A DNA stretch of 64,000 bases, taken from positions 1-64,000 of the forward strand of contig JAJDYR010000020.1 of assembly GCA_022825065.1 (NCBI GenBank). The letters are read 5' to 3'. A program made the translations under genes and the position numbers. Source of the stretch: a bacterium (GTDB taxonomy: Bacteria > UBA8248). The notes beneath the pieces were generated by a model. It made no database searches, had not been told where the DNA came from, and worked only from the letters and a program-made list of their open reading frames with translations. Below, piece after piece: positions 17,620 to 29,556 of the stretch (position 1 is its first letter; each line of letters begins with the position of its first letter).

Positions 17620-19362
17620 TCATTTGCGGCTCGCTCTCTTGAATTTTTCCAATTGTAGACGAAAATAGCGAGTTCCTGGCTCTAATTCAATCGCCCTTTG
17701 AATGAGCGGGAGCGCCTTCACCGATTCTCCGTTGCGATAATACAACTCCGCCAAGGTATCGAGATACGCCGGCGTATCGGGCTGAATTTCCAGCGAGCGC
17801 TTTGAAAGTTTAATGCCGTGCTCCAAACTGTCTTTATCCCTCCTGTGAAACCACGCCAAACGATTCAAGGCCGGTGCTGAATCCTTGTCGATTTCGAGCA
17901 CCTGCATGAACATCTTCTTCGACTCTTTCGGTTGCTTGTTTTCCCAAAGAAAAACACCAAGTTCCACCAAAACGCGAGACGAGCGGGGGTGCTTCTCCAA
18001 CAAGTCCAGAAGTATTTTGTGAGCGATCTTTTTCCGTTTCCTCGACTTATGAAGATTTGCGATGCGAATTTTCATCTCGATGTCGTTCGAGTCCAGTCGG
18101 CCGGCCTTCTCATAGAGTGCGATCGCATCTTTATCCCGGTTTTGAGATTCCAAAAGAGCGCCCAAGCGTATATAACCATCCAGCCAGTCGGGCGACAATG
18201 CAACAACTTTTTCATAAGCACGAATTGCTTCATTCCTTCGGTTCATTTGAACCAGAGCGGCACCCAGCCAGAAATGGAACCTCGCATTGTCCGGTGTTTT
18301 TTCGATGGCGCCTCTCAGCAGGTTGACAGCCCTCGCCGGATCCTTACCTGATATGAAACGCTCCGCATTAATTAAAACCTGGATCGGGTCCAAGGTCTCT
18401 TTCGCAGGCGCGGCCAATTCAGGCTGAACCGATCTGACACGCGATTCAACAATTTGGAGACGTCTTTTCAAGACGATGTCCTCGGGTTCACGCAGATAAG
18501 CTTCTCTGTATATTTCCACCGCTTTGGGAAACTGCCCGTTTTGAACATACAAGTCGCCAAGTAAAATCATGCCTTCTATATGCCCCGGAGTGCGTTGGAG
18601 CAAAGATTGTATTTCACTTATGGCCTCCCGGGAATGATTTTGCTGCGCCAGAATTTTCGCCAAGCGGTACCTGGCCACACTCTGGCGGCTCCCCCTTAAT
18701 CTCAACGCTTTTCTCAGGCTGGTTACGGCTTTATCGAACTCACCTTCACTTTCATGGCGAGCTGCCTCTGCCATATATCTTCTTTGTTGTTCTTCGAGCC
18801 TGAGTTTCGGGTTTTTCCGCTCGCTGGACTGCAGCCACTCACCAACCCTCGCTTCCCAAACGGCATCGAGGCGCTTCCAGATATTGCGAAAATAATCCGG
18901 AGATTCACGAGAAATCGCTGTGGAGGCAAAACCAGCAGCCAAAAACAGCACCAACACAGCTGCAATCTGAAGGCGCCTTTTCGAAATCCACGGTTTAGTC
19001 GCAGGAGTCGGAACGACGTCGGGCATCATCATTCTGCCCTCGAACTTTGCTTCCGGATCAATATGTATTTTGGGGGCCTTCACATTGCCTTGGTGATAGC
19101 ATCCGGCATTTAATTCAACGCGATTTTCCACACATATATAGCCTGTCGTATGGCCGTGATTCACCAGTTCTTTCGTGTGGATATCACCCTCGGCCCTTCC
19201 CGTCTCGGCAATCTCCAGGTGCCCATCACCACGAATCTCTCCTTTGAACTCGCCTTGCACGAGAACATTGCCCGCGAAATGCAGCGAGCCTTCCAAGCGC
19301 ACATTCACACCTATGAAAGAGAGATTCGACCGAGGACCCGAATAGAGGCGTTGTTGTTGCAT
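17620..19362 (-). CDS. Bactofilin-transmembrane-TPR fusion protein
   Basis: This 580-residue protein joins three parts. Residues 12-112 are a bactofilin (polymer-forming cytoskeletal) domain with repeated short beta strands: GSLHFAGNVLVQGEFKGEIRG, GHLEIAETGRAEGDIH, CVENRVELNAGCYHQGNV. Residues 131-150 are one membrane helix (LQIAAVLVLFLAAGFASTAI). Residues about 195-575 are roughly ten tetratricopeptide repeats. A cytoskeletal filament module would thus be tied to the membrane and to an extracytoplasmic TPR scaffold. It sits just downstream of the LPS/Kdo genes in an AT-richer block, which suggests an envelope assembly role. The start ATG gives MQQQRLYSGP. Confidence 0.82.
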   Translation of the reverse strand: MQQQRLYSGPRSNLSFIGVNVRLEGSLHFAGNVLVQGEFKGEIRGDGHLEIAETGRAEGDIHTKELVNHGHTTGYICVENRVELNAGCYHQGNVKAPKIHIDPEAKFEGRMMMPDVVPTPATKPWISKRRLQIAAVLVLFLAAGFASTAISRESPDYFRNIWKRLDAVWEARVGEWLQSSERKNPKLRLEEQQRRYMAEAARHESEGEFDKAVTSLRKALRLRGSRQSVARYRLAKILAQQNHSREAISEIQSLLQRTPGHIEGMILLGDLYVQNGQFPKAVEIYREAYLREPEDIVLKRRLQIVESRVRSVQPELAAPAKETLDPIQVLINAERFISGKDPARAVNLLRGAIEKTPDNARFHFWLGAALVQMNRRNEAIRAYEKVVALSPDWLDGYIRLGALLESQNRDKDAIALYEKAGRLDSNDIEMKIRIANLHKSRKRKKIAHKILLDLLEKHPRSSRVLVELGVFLWENKQPKESKKMFMQVLEIDKDSAPALNRLAWFHRRDKDSLEHGIKLSKRSLEIQPDTPAYLDTLAELYYRNGESVKALPLIQRAIELEPGTRYFRLQLEKFKRASRK

Positions 19363-19622
19363 GGATCCTTCTCATAAAATTGTGAATGACAAATTTTCAA
19401 TCACACAACAACGAATCAATATATTACCAAAATGTTGAAAAGTTGCACCAACTGATATTTTCCGACAAACCCAGGGTCCGCCACCACAGGAAATCTGAAA
19501 TATCCCGGCCTCATCGATCATTGGAAATGCAGAGAACCGAGCCCGCCGCAGCAGTCACGACACGGATCGAAAAAAAGAGGAGTGAAACCGATGATGTAGT
19601 GATGAAAAGACTTCCCGAAAAA

Positions 19623-20453
19623 CTATTGTGCGCTGAGACGTCCAGAATCTATCGCCTGCAGGGAGATGAGAAGAGGATGAAGCTCTTCGATGTCCATCAT
19701 GTTGGGTCCATCGGATAATGCCTCATCCGGCATGGGGTGGCATTCAAGAAAAAAAGCATCGACACCCACGCCCGCCGCGGCGCGGGCGAGGTGAGGAACC
19801 ATGCTTCTGTCCCCTCCCGAGCATTCCCCGAGTCCGCCCGGCGACTGAACGCTGTGCGTCGCATCGAAAACGACGGGATATCCCGATTCGCGCATCTTCA
19901 CGAGCGAACGCATGTCGGACACCAGATTATGGTAGCCGAAACTGGTCCCTCTTTCGGTAAGAAGTATTTGCCGGCAACCCGCTTCCTCGAGCTTTCCTAC
20001 GACGTTTTTCATGTCCTCGGGCGCCATGAACTGCCCTTTTTTCACGTTTACGGGCTTTCCCGTTCTCCCCGCGGCATCGAGGAGGTCCGTCTGGCGGCAC
20101 AAGAAGGCGGGAATCTGAACCGCATCCAGCACCTGCGCCGCGCGTTTGGCCTCCTCGGGACTATGGACGTCCGACATCACGGGAAGGCCGGTTTCGCGTC
20201 TTACCATATCGAGTATGCGCAAGCCCTTATCGATGCCGGGTCCACGCGGAGACTTGCCCGAGCTGCGATTCGCCTTGTCATACGAGGCCTTGAATACACC
20301 TCCGATACCGCATTTTTCAGTCGCTTCCCTTACTTTTTCAGCACATTTTCTGGTTAATTCTTCACTTTCAATCACACAAGGCCCTGCGATGACGCATATC
20401 GCCCCCTGCTCTCCAAAGGCGACATCACCGATTCTTACTATTTTTTTCGCCAT
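19623..20453 (-). CDS. kdsA: 3-deoxy-8-phosphooctulonate synthase (Kdo-8-P synthase)
   Basis: This 276-residue enzyme condenses phosphoenolpyruvate with arabinose 5-phosphate to Kdo 8-phosphate, the first committed step of Kdo synthesis for LPS. Family marks: AGPCVIES near the N-terminus, FKASYDKANRSSGKSPRGPG, CRQTDLLDAAG, TERGTSFGYHNLVSDMR and FDATHSVQSPGG. Length is normal. It is downstream of pyrG and kdsB on the same strand, so CTP supply, Kdo synthesis and CMP-Kdo activation are grouped. Confidence 0.96.
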   Translation of the reverse strand: MAKKIVRIGDVAFGEQGAICVIAGPCVIESEELTRKCAEKVREATEKCGIGGVFKASYDKANRSSGKSPRGPGIDKGLRILDMVRRETGLPVMSDVHSPEEAKRAAQVLDAVQIPAFLCRQTDLLDAAGRTGKPVNVKKGQFMAPEDMKNVVGKLEEAGCRQILLTERGTSFGYHNLVSDMRSLVKMRESGYPVVFDATHSVQSPGGLGECSGGDRSMVPHLARAAAGVGVDAFFLECHPMPDEALSDGPNMMDIEELHPLLISLQAIDSGRLSAQ

Positions 20454-20502
20454 TGTTATCTTTTCCAGACTTCATGCCGTATGAACGGTATGAGAGGACG
20501 CA

Positions 20503-22934
<2,432 letters not shown>

Positions 22935-22946
22935 CCATGACGCCGT

Positions 22947-24335
22947 CTAATACGCATTTTTGTTTATCAGTCCCTTCCAGAGGGTGAGCCATAAGATCTT
23001 GATGTCAAAACCCAAGGACCAGTTCTCGATATAGTGTAAATCGAATTCGATTCTTTTTTCTATCGACGTGTTTCCGCGCCATCCATTCACCTGCGCCCAG
23101 CCCGTTATTCCGGATTTCATCTTGTGACGCAGCATGTAATCGGGAACGGACGCGCGGAATTTCCCTACGAAAACCGGACGCTCGGGCCTTGGACCCACGA
23201 GGCTCATTTCACCGCGCAACACGTTGAACAACTGCGGCAACTCATCGAGACTCGTCTTTCTGAGGAAAGCGCCGAAACGGGTGCGCCGCTCATCCTCATC
23301 CATCGTCCAGACCGCGCCTGATTCCGCTTCCGCATCCACCCTCATGGAGCGAAACTTGTACATGCGAAACCGCACGCCGTCCAGGCCCATTCTCTCCTGG
23401 TGATACAAAACGGGACCCCGGCTCGTCCATTTCACGACGAGCGAGATGGCTATCATGAGCGGTCCAAGAGCGAGCAACGCCAGGGCTCCCAGAGAATAAT
23501 CCACCACCACCTTCATCCACCGATTCCAGCCCAGAAGAGGCGTTTGCGACAACAGGATCACAGGCAAACCATCGAGATCCTCAATCCCGGCGTTCAACCG
23601 CATGTGATCGATAATATCGGGCACCAGGCGGACGTCAACGCTCGAGTCCGCCAGAGCGCTCAGCAATTCCTCCTGCGCGGCGTACGAATTCGGGGGAAGC
23701 GCCACGTAGACTTCATGGATTCTCTCTCGCGCCACGACTTCGCGCACCTCGCCCAGTTTCCCGAGAACGGGCGTACCCTCTTCGCCATCTGCTTCGCAGA
23801 GGTGTCCCACAACCTGAAATCCAAGATTTCGATACGTCTCCAGATGAGCGGCGATTCTTCGGGCGAGAGGCGTTGTTCCCGCGATGAGAATGCGCCGCAT
23901 ATCCATGCCACGCCGCCTCAAGCGCCGAATGATGGACCAAACCAAACGCCGAGCCGAGAAAAGAAAAACAGGCGCCAGACACATGAAAACAACGATCAAT
24001 AAACGGCTGTAGCTTTGTCTGCGATAGAAAAACGTGAAGAAAGTGAACAACAGGATTGTCCAGGCCAACGTGCTCGTGAGCCGAATGACTTCTCGGGTGC
24101 TATTGAGTCCGGCCCGGTAATGATACAAACGCGACATACCAGATGCGATAAGCCAAATGAGCAGAATCACGAAAAGTGAAACGAAATAAACGCTGAAATC
24201 GGGATACCCGAAAGAGACGGGAATTATCTCCACGACGAAACGCAGCCAATACGCTGCGAACCAGGCTGAAATCAGCGCTATTGCATCACCACAAAAGAGA
24301 AATAACGCATTCAATTGGCCGTATTTGCGCAACAC
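22947..24335 (-). CDS. Polyprenyl-phosphate sugar-1-phosphate transferase (WcaJ-like)
   Basis: This 462-residue membrane protein starts a polysaccharide or O-antigen repeat by moving a sugar phosphate onto undecaprenyl phosphate. Four to five N-terminal helices (about 10-135) precede a cytosolic CoA-binding-like region, then a fifth helix (VDYSLGALALLALGPLMIAISL, about 280-300) and the catalytic domain with YRMYKFRSM-like FRMYKFRSMRVDA, ELPQLFNVLRGEMSLVGPRPERP and the terminal LWLTLWKGL. The C-terminus is complete. It lies 12 bases upstream of kdsB, in line with the Kdo genes. Confidence 0.93.
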   Translation of the reverse strand: MLRKYGQLNALFLFCGDAIALISAWFAAYWLRFVVEIIPVSFGYPDFSVYFVSLFVILLIWLIASGMSRLYHYRAGLNSTREVIRLTSTLAWTILLFTFFTFFYRRQSYSRLLIVVFMCLAPVFLFSARRLVWSIIRRLRRRGMDMRRILIAGTTPLARRIAAHLETYRNLGFQVVGHLCEADGEEGTPVLGKLGEVREVVARERIHEVYVALPPNSYAAQEELLSALADSSVDVRLVPDIIDHMRLNAGIEDLDGLPVILLSQTPLLGWNRWMKVVVDYSLGALALLALGPLMIAISLVVKWTSRGPVLYHQERMGLDGVRFRMYKFRSMRVDAEAESGAVWTMDEDERRTRFGAFLRKTSLDELPQLFNVLRGEMSLVGPRPERPVFVGKFRASVPDYMLRHKMKSGITGWAQVNGWRGNTSIEKRIEFDLHYIENWSLGFDIKILWLTLWKGLINKNAY

Positions 24336-24418
24336 GACATGATGTTCCTTGTCGGGTCCGGCCTGGAATTCCTCGTGGAAGGCTTTTTTGGATAGCCCTA
24401 TTCTAGCGGTGTTGCTCC

Positions 24419-25612
24419 TTATTTTTCATCCAGATTTTCAAGACGCTCGCGGTGATTCAGCCAACTTTGCCGAAATCGCTCTCTCGCCGCTTCCTTGAAA
24501 TTCTCGCGAGCGAATCGCTCCGCCTGTCTGCGCGAAGCCTCAGGGGAGAACCGTTTTTCCATTTTCTCGAAAGCCACGACGGCATCTTCGATGTGCGTCG
24601 GCTCAGAACGGGAGAAAAACATTCCCGTAGGCTCCGCTTCCCCATCCCCCGCACCACCCCAGGGGATGAAGCCCTGCGGCGCTTCATATTCATCCGCATT
24701 CACGCTCACGACAGTCTCGAGTGCGCCGCCCGCGCCCAGGGCAATAACAGGACGGCCGCATGCTTGCGCCTCGAGCGGGGTGATGCCGAAGTCCTCCTCT
24801 CCCGGCAGGATGAAGGCGCGGCAACCGGCGTAAAGCTCGCGGATGGTTTCATCATCCTGCCTGCCCAGGAACTCCACGTTCGGTTTTCCCAACGCCCGGA
24901 CGCGCTCGAAATCCTGACCCTCTCCAACCACCTTGAGCGGGCGGCCCAGCCGCCCGAACGCCTCCACAGCCGCATCGACGCGCTTATATGGCGCGAACGC
25001 CGTGACCATGAGGTAATAATCCGAGACGCGCTCGTTTCGGGACTGGTAGAACCCGGTGTCCACCGGCGGGTAGAGCACCTCCGCCTGCCTGCCGTAATAG
25101 CGGCGTATGCGCTCGGCCACCGTATGGCTGTTGGCGATAAAATCATGCACGCCCTTGTTGGCCTCGTTGTCCCACCTTCTCAGGTACTCGACGAAACGGG
25201 GAAAGAACCATCTGGCCGCGCCACCCAAGCGCGAGAGATAATCCTCGTACCCGCTCCAGGCGTAGCGCATCGGCGTATGGCAATAGCTGAGATGATACGT
25301 TTCATAACTTCCCCTCGCTCCTTTAGCGACGCAATGCGAACTGGAGAGGATGAAATCGTACTCGCCGAGCGAGAACATCCGCACGGCCGTCGGCATGAGG
25401 GGCAGCATGTAGCGATAGCGGCGCCCGGCGCCGGGAATCCGCTGCAAGGGGCTGGCATGGATACGATGACGCTCAATGGTGTCCGATACCGAACCCGGAA
25501 TGTGAAACAGCGTGAAGATATCCGCTTCCGGGTAAATCTCACAAAACACCTCGAGGCATTTCTCCCCGCCTCTCATTCCCGTGAGCCAGTCGTGCACGAT
25601 CGCTACCCGCAT
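24419..25612 (-). CDS. Group 1 glycosyltransferase (WbaZ/mannosyltransferase-like)
   Basis: This 397-residue GT-B enzyme adds a sugar during surface polysaccharide assembly. It starts MRVAIVHDWLTGMRGGEKCLE, a pattern typical of WbaZ-like mannosyltransferases. The SYCHTPMRYAWSGYEDYL segment and the C-terminal donor site EEDFGITPLEAQACGRPV (E-x7-E) are visible. The start at 25610-25612 is preceded by AGGAG; the frame extends upstream to 25765 into the neighbouring gene but lacks homology. The gene end overlaps nothing; about 80 bases separate it from the sugar transferase. Confidence 0.88.
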   Translation of the reverse strand: MRVAIVHDWLTGMRGGEKCLEVFCEIYPEADIFTLFHIPGSVSDTIERHRIHASPLQRIPGAGRRYRYMLPLMPTAVRMFSLGEYDFILSSSHCVAKGARGSYETYHLSYCHTPMRYAWSGYEDYLSRLGGAARWFFPRFVEYLRRWDNEANKGVHDFIANSHTVAERIRRYYGRQAEVLYPPVDTGFYQSRNERVSDYYLMVTAFAPYKRVDAAVEAFGRLGRPLKVVGEGQDFERVRALGKPNVEFLGRQDDETIRELYAGCRAFILPGEEDFGITPLEAQACGRPVIALGAGGALETVVSVNADEYEAPQGFIPWGGAGDGEAEPTGMFFSRSEPTHIEDAVVAFEKMEKRFSPEASRRQAERFARENFKEAARERFRQSWLNHRERLENLDEK

Positions 25613-25628
25613 TTCTGCTCCTGAGGTC

Positions 25629-26759
25629 TCACCGTCTGGAGACGGATGGTGTAGCGGAAATCCGGCCGGGCGAACACGAAAGGGCGTCACGGTAAGCACG
25701 CTGCGTTTCGGCGGCGAGTTTTTCCCAATGAAAAAAGCGCGCCCGCTCTTTCGACTTTCCAGCAAGGGCGTCTCTGATATCCGGCTCCCTCAAGATGCGC
25801 AGCATGGCGTTTCGCAAGGCATCCTTATCTCCCCGGGGAACGATGAGGCCGGCATCGCCGACCACCTCGGGCAGAGCCGCCGCGTCCGAAACAATCGGCG
25901 GCACACCGCACGCCATGGCCTCCAGGGGAGGATAGCCGAAACCCTCGTAATGGGAGGGAAACACCAGCGCCAGCGCGGGGCGATAGATGCCGGGGAGCGC
26001 TTCCTGAGGCATCTGCCCCAGAAACACCACCTCCTCACCCAGATTCAAAAAGCGCAAAACGCCATCAAGACTCTTCCGCTCACCTGTCATGACAAGGCGA
26101 ACCCCATCCGCTTCCTTCAAAAGATCCGCGAAAGCGTCGAGCAGCAAATGCAGGTTCTTGTGACGTTTGTGGTTTCCCACATACAGGAAATAAGGCGCAT
26201 CGCCGATCTTTTCCAGAGCTTCGGGCCTGGGCGCGCGCCCCTCCTCCCAGCCGGGCGGCAAGGCGTTGTGCGTCACGCGTATCTTTTCCTCCGGGGCGCC
26301 CACGTGCTCCACGATATCTTTTTTCGTGTGTTCGGAAACGGCGAGAATAACACGCGCCCGCCGCGCCGTTCTCGCGATCATCCATTTGGAGACGCGCCAA
26401 TGCAGCGGCGAGGGGCAAAGCGCCGGAAATAACTGATGGATCAAATCATGAACAGTCGCCACCATGGGCGTCTTGCCGAAAAAAGGCGTGAAATAATGCG
26501 GATGGTGGATCAGGTCCAGACGTTCTCGCCTCAATAGCCGGGGCAGTTTCACCTGTTCGGCGAGCGAATACGGAGGCGCTGCACAAACCACTCGCCTGAA
26601 GTTACTACCCAGACCTGTGCAGGAATCCATATCCTTTTCATACAGGAACACGACGTATTCCACATCGTCATCGCGCCTGTCCAGCCCGGCGAGCAAGCTT
26701 CTTAAATAGGTGCCGATGCCGCCCATCGATATCATCCGGGCGTCAACGCCTATACGCAT
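25629..26759 (-). CDS. Group 1 glycosyltransferase (GT4)
   Basis: This 376-residue GT-B enzyme probably transfers mannose or a related sugar. It begins MRIGVDARMISMGGIGTYLR (glycine-rich acceptor loop), contains YVGNHKRHKNLHLLLDAF and the donor motif SHYEGFGYPPLEAMACGVP with E-x7-E. Its start overlaps the end of the GT9 gene by 10 bases and it ends 16 bases before the next glycosyltransferase, so the genes form a tight operon. Donor and acceptor cannot be read from sequence. Confidence 0.88.
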   Translation of the reverse strand: MRIGVDARMISMGGIGTYLRSLLAGLDRRDDDVEYVVFLYEKDMDSCTGLGSNFRRVVCAAPPYSLAEQVKLPRLLRRERLDLIHHPHYFTPFFGKTPMVATVHDLIHQLFPALCPSPLHWRVSKWMIARTARRARVILAVSEHTKKDIVEHVGAPEEKIRVTHNALPPGWEEGRAPRPEALEKIGDAPYFLYVGNHKRHKNLHLLLDAFADLLKEADGVRLVMTGERKSLDGVLRFLNLGEEVVFLGQMPQEALPGIYRPALALVFPSHYEGFGYPPLEAMACGVPPIVSDAAALPEVVGDAGLIVPRGDKDALRNAMLRILREPDIRDALAGKSKERARFFHWEKLAAETQRAYRDALSCSPGRISATPSVSRR

Positions 26760-28057
26760 CTCTTCACCGCCTCGTAGACGCGCTCGAGTTCCTGGTTCTC
26801 TTTGTCCTTGTGAGTATCGCCTATGGATGAGGGACTTTTTCGCAACACCAACACATTCGGGCCACGCGGCCCCCATACGCTCGGCTCGGCCGGGCCCTGG
26901 AAGATGCAAATCACGGGAAGGCCGAGCGCCGCGGCGATATGGGTGGGACCCGAGTCGTTGCCGATGAACAAGCGGCAGGCCTTCATCACCCCCATGAGCG
27001 AACGGAGATGCTGAACCTTCTCGCACATGTCAATAATCGTGCCCCGGACGCGGACACCCTTCATGGATTTGAGTGTCTCATCGACGACCTGCCGATCATC
27101 CGGCCCGCCCAGCAACAGGACCCGAGCGGGAAGAGTCGAGACGACCCGGCTGATCAACTCCCCGTAGAGTTTCGGGCTCCATATCCTTTCCCTTCCTCCG
27201 GCGCCCGGGTGAATTCCGATGAATGAGCCTGAGGTGTCCTCCGTCAGGGAGGCGATGCACGCTCGCCCCTCGGCAAGCTCTTCTTCAGACAGCGTCAGCG
27301 CGGGATTTTTCGTCTCGAACGGACCCAGCCCCGCATGTTCGAGCATATCCAGATTAAATTCCACCTGATGGCGTTTTGGGAATTCCTCGGCCTCCACGTC
27401 CAGACCGAAGCCGAACCCCCTGATTCCGCGCCCCACCAGATAGCGCACTCCCGCAAGCCTGGCGGCGACAATCGATTGAAAATCGCCCGCCAAATCCACC
27501 GCCAAATCGTAGGACCCGCCGATTTCCTCGGCTCTCAACCTAAGCAACCGCCTCAGGCGATTCATCGAGAGAAAACCGAATTTCTTCCTTTTCGGCCTGT
27601 CGCGCCAGGACGCATTGAATACGAGGAAATCCACTCCGCCCAATTCTTCGTCCATATTCCAGAACAAGGAGCGGGCGGATGAGCGAATGAGGAGGTCGAT
27701 TTGCGCCTCCGGCAGGCTCGCGCGAAGGGCATGGATGGCGGGCAGCGTGCAGACGACGTCGCCGATATGGTCGGGGCGCATCAAGAGAACGCGGCGAATC
27801 GCCTGGGGCCGTTCCCTCGTCTTGCGAAAAAAGGTCTCCCCCAGCAGGTCGACCGCGCGAAACGCCCATCGCGCCGGAAATCTCTTATAGTGATAGCTGC
27901 GCTCGAATACGGAAAGTTTGCGGCCCCGCTCCGGCCCGAGCGCCTCTCTCAACGAGGGCGTAGCGGATTTGGGAGGCACACGCAGGCGAGCCTCATCGAA
28001 AAAACTCGCCGCATCATCGGGTGATTCGCGCATTCCTACTTTTTCCCACCTGTTCAT
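26750..28057 (-). CDS. Glycosyltransferase family 9 (heptosyltransferase-like)
   Basis: This 435-residue protein resembles ADP-heptose:LPS heptosyltransferases, which add heptose to the LPS inner core. RRVLLMRPDHIGDVVCTLPAI, the GIHPGAGGRERIWSP nucleotide-site strand, VLLLGGPDD and FIGNDSGPTHIAAALGLP are the GT9 landmarks. An N-terminal extension of about 85 residues (ending near RERPQAI) is longer than usual; an internal Met at residue 9 is an alternative start. Association with kdsA/kdsB supports an LPS role. Confidence 0.88.
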   Translation of the reverse strand: MNRWEKVGMRESPDDAASFFDEARLRVPPKSATPSLREALGPERGRKLSVFERSYHYKRFPARWAFRAVDLLGETFFRKTRERPQAIRRVLLMRPDHIGDVVCTLPAIHALRASLPEAQIDLLIRSSARSLFWNMDEELGGVDFLVFNASWRDRPKRKKFGFLSMNRLRRLLRLRAEEIGGSYDLAVDLAGDFQSIVAARLAGVRYLVGRGIRGFGFGLDVEAEEFPKRHQVEFNLDMLEHAGLGPFETKNPALTLSEEELAEGRACIASLTEDTSGSFIGIHPGAGGRERIWSPKLYGELISRVVSTLPARVLLLGGPDDRQVVDETLKSMKGVRVRGTIIDMCEKVQHLRSLMGVMKACRLFIGNDSGPTHIAAALGLPVICIFQGPAEPSVWGPRGPNVLVLRKSPSSIGDTHKDKENQELERVYEAVKRCV

Positions 28058-28191
28058 CTTGCGCTCTCAAAATGTTCGACTTCGCAGGTCATACAGAATA
28101 TAGCGCGCTTCGCCCTTTGGCGGAAATTCCCCTCTCCAATTACAAGAAATATACAACGCCATCCGCTCCATCACGTCCATGCGCTATCCGC

Positions 28192-29307
28192 TCAAGACCG
28201 CAAGACATCCTCATAAAGACGATGCGCCTTATCCGCCAGCACATCCCAGGTGAATTCCTCTAACACTCTTTTGCGGCCCGCATCCGCCAGCCGCTTGCAC
28301 TCACCGGGTTCGTTCTTCAGCTTCTGGAGGATATTTCGGAGAGTCTCCACGTCATCTTCCGGAAATACGAATCCCTCCGTTCCAATGACGTGCGTGATTT
28401 CACCCGTGGCCGCTCCAACGGGAACCACGCCGCAAGCCAGCGCCTCGATCAGCACCCGGCCGAACTGCTCCCTCCAGTGCGCGGTCGTTCTCGACGGCAG
28501 CGCCAGCGCATGCCAGCCACGCAAACAGCCGGGCGCGTCGGCGTTATCGACCCAGCCCAGGAATTCCACCCGTTCCCCGATCCCGAGGGACCGCGCCAGC
28601 CGCTCGAGCGTTGCGCGCTCGTCTCCACCCCCCACGATCTGCGCTCTCCACTCCCCCGAAAGGCCAGCAAGCGCTCTCAGGAGAACGTCTACTCCTTTCG
28701 AATAAACGAGCCTCCCGAGGTACCCGACGCAGAAAACATCGCCGCGCTCACCCGGTCCTGGAGGACGGAAAAGCTCGGGGTCGAGCCCGAACTGGGGCAG
28801 CGTTCGCACTTTTTCGGGGGGCGCGCCGAGACGCAACAGCCTCTCCCGGGCGGTACGGGCAAAGACCAAAAGCGCATCCGCGCGGCGAAAAGCTTGTTTT
28901 TCGATAATGCGGGAACGCCAGGGGAGAGCGATATCGAAATTCTCCGAGTTGTTGATCATGAGCTTCGGGCGCGTCTTCAACATGGACAAGGAAAGCATCA
29001 CCTGCGCCGCGACGAAGCTGTAGGATTCCTCCTCCATGTGGACGATATCGGGCCGCGCTTCCTTCAGCGCCCTCCATAGCCCACTGCCGTAGACGTGGCC
29101 GCCCACCCTGCCGCTCAAAACCAGAGAGCCGGTGAAAATCCGGTAGCCCTCTTCCTCGCCCTCCCTGCAGGTGAACAACCGCGCGCCTTCTTTCCACGCC
29201 GCAGGCGCGAGCAGAGAAACTTCCAGGCCGGGCCGCCGGGCGAGCGCGGCGATCTTCGCCCGATAAACCGGAGATGCGCAAAAACGGGAAATAACCAAAA
29301 CGCGCAT
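28192..29307 (-). CDS. Group 1 glycosyltransferase (GT4)
   Basis: This 371-residue GT-B enzyme acts in the same surface polysaccharide block. The N-terminus MRVLVISRFCASPVYRAKI, the HMEEESYSFVAAQ acceptor-side strand, FCVGYLGRLVYSKGVDVLLRAL and the donor loop with FGRVLIEALACGVVPVG are typical. The canonical first Glu of E-x7-E is replaced by a WREQFGRVLIEAL arrangement that keeps one Glu in place. The start is taken at 29305-29307; the frame extends 13 residues upstream without homology. A 134-base gap without features separates it from the GT9 gene. Confidence 0.87.
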   Translation of the reverse strand: MRVLVISRFCASPVYRAKIAALARRPGLEVSLLAPAAWKEGARLFTCREGEEEGYRIFTGSLVLSGRVGGHVYGSGLWRALKEARPDIVHMEEESYSFVAAQVMLSLSMLKTRPKLMINNSENFDIALPWRSRIIEKQAFRRADALLVFARTARERLLRLGAPPEKVRTLPQFGLDPELFRPPGPGERGDVFCVGYLGRLVYSKGVDVLLRALAGLSGEWRAQIVGGGDERATLERLARSLGIGERVEFLGWVDNADAPGCLRGWHALALPSRTTAHWREQFGRVLIEALACGVVPVGAATGEITHVIGTEGFVFPEDDVETLRNILQKLKNEPGECKRLADAGRKRVLEEFTWDVLADKAHRLYEDVLRS

Positions 29308-29556
29308 GACGACCCACCCATGTCGATAGCGCATGCCTCGCGTCATGCCCGTTTTCCAATTGCCATATTTCGGAAACCCTGGAATTTCCGTTTGCTCTCA
29401 TTCCAGAAAACTGGTGGGTCCCGTGAGCGCAGATATTCCAGTAAAACGGCCTCTCAGGAAAAGCGCAAGACGCATGCGGCATCTTTCGGACAATCAAGAC
29501 TTCCACCCACGATGGTTCAAGCGCTCCATGGGCCGAGTCCGCCTTTCCATCTATCC

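Noticed and set aside
17455-17658. A 67-codon plus frame after the kinase-like gene
   Set aside because: It lacks a ribosome site, overlaps the end of the bactofilin-TPR gene and has no domain.
19386-19718. A 110-codon plus frame between the bactofilin and kdsA genes
   Set aside because: It overlaps the end of kdsA by about 96 bases on the other strand, lacks a ribosome site and has no recognisable domain.
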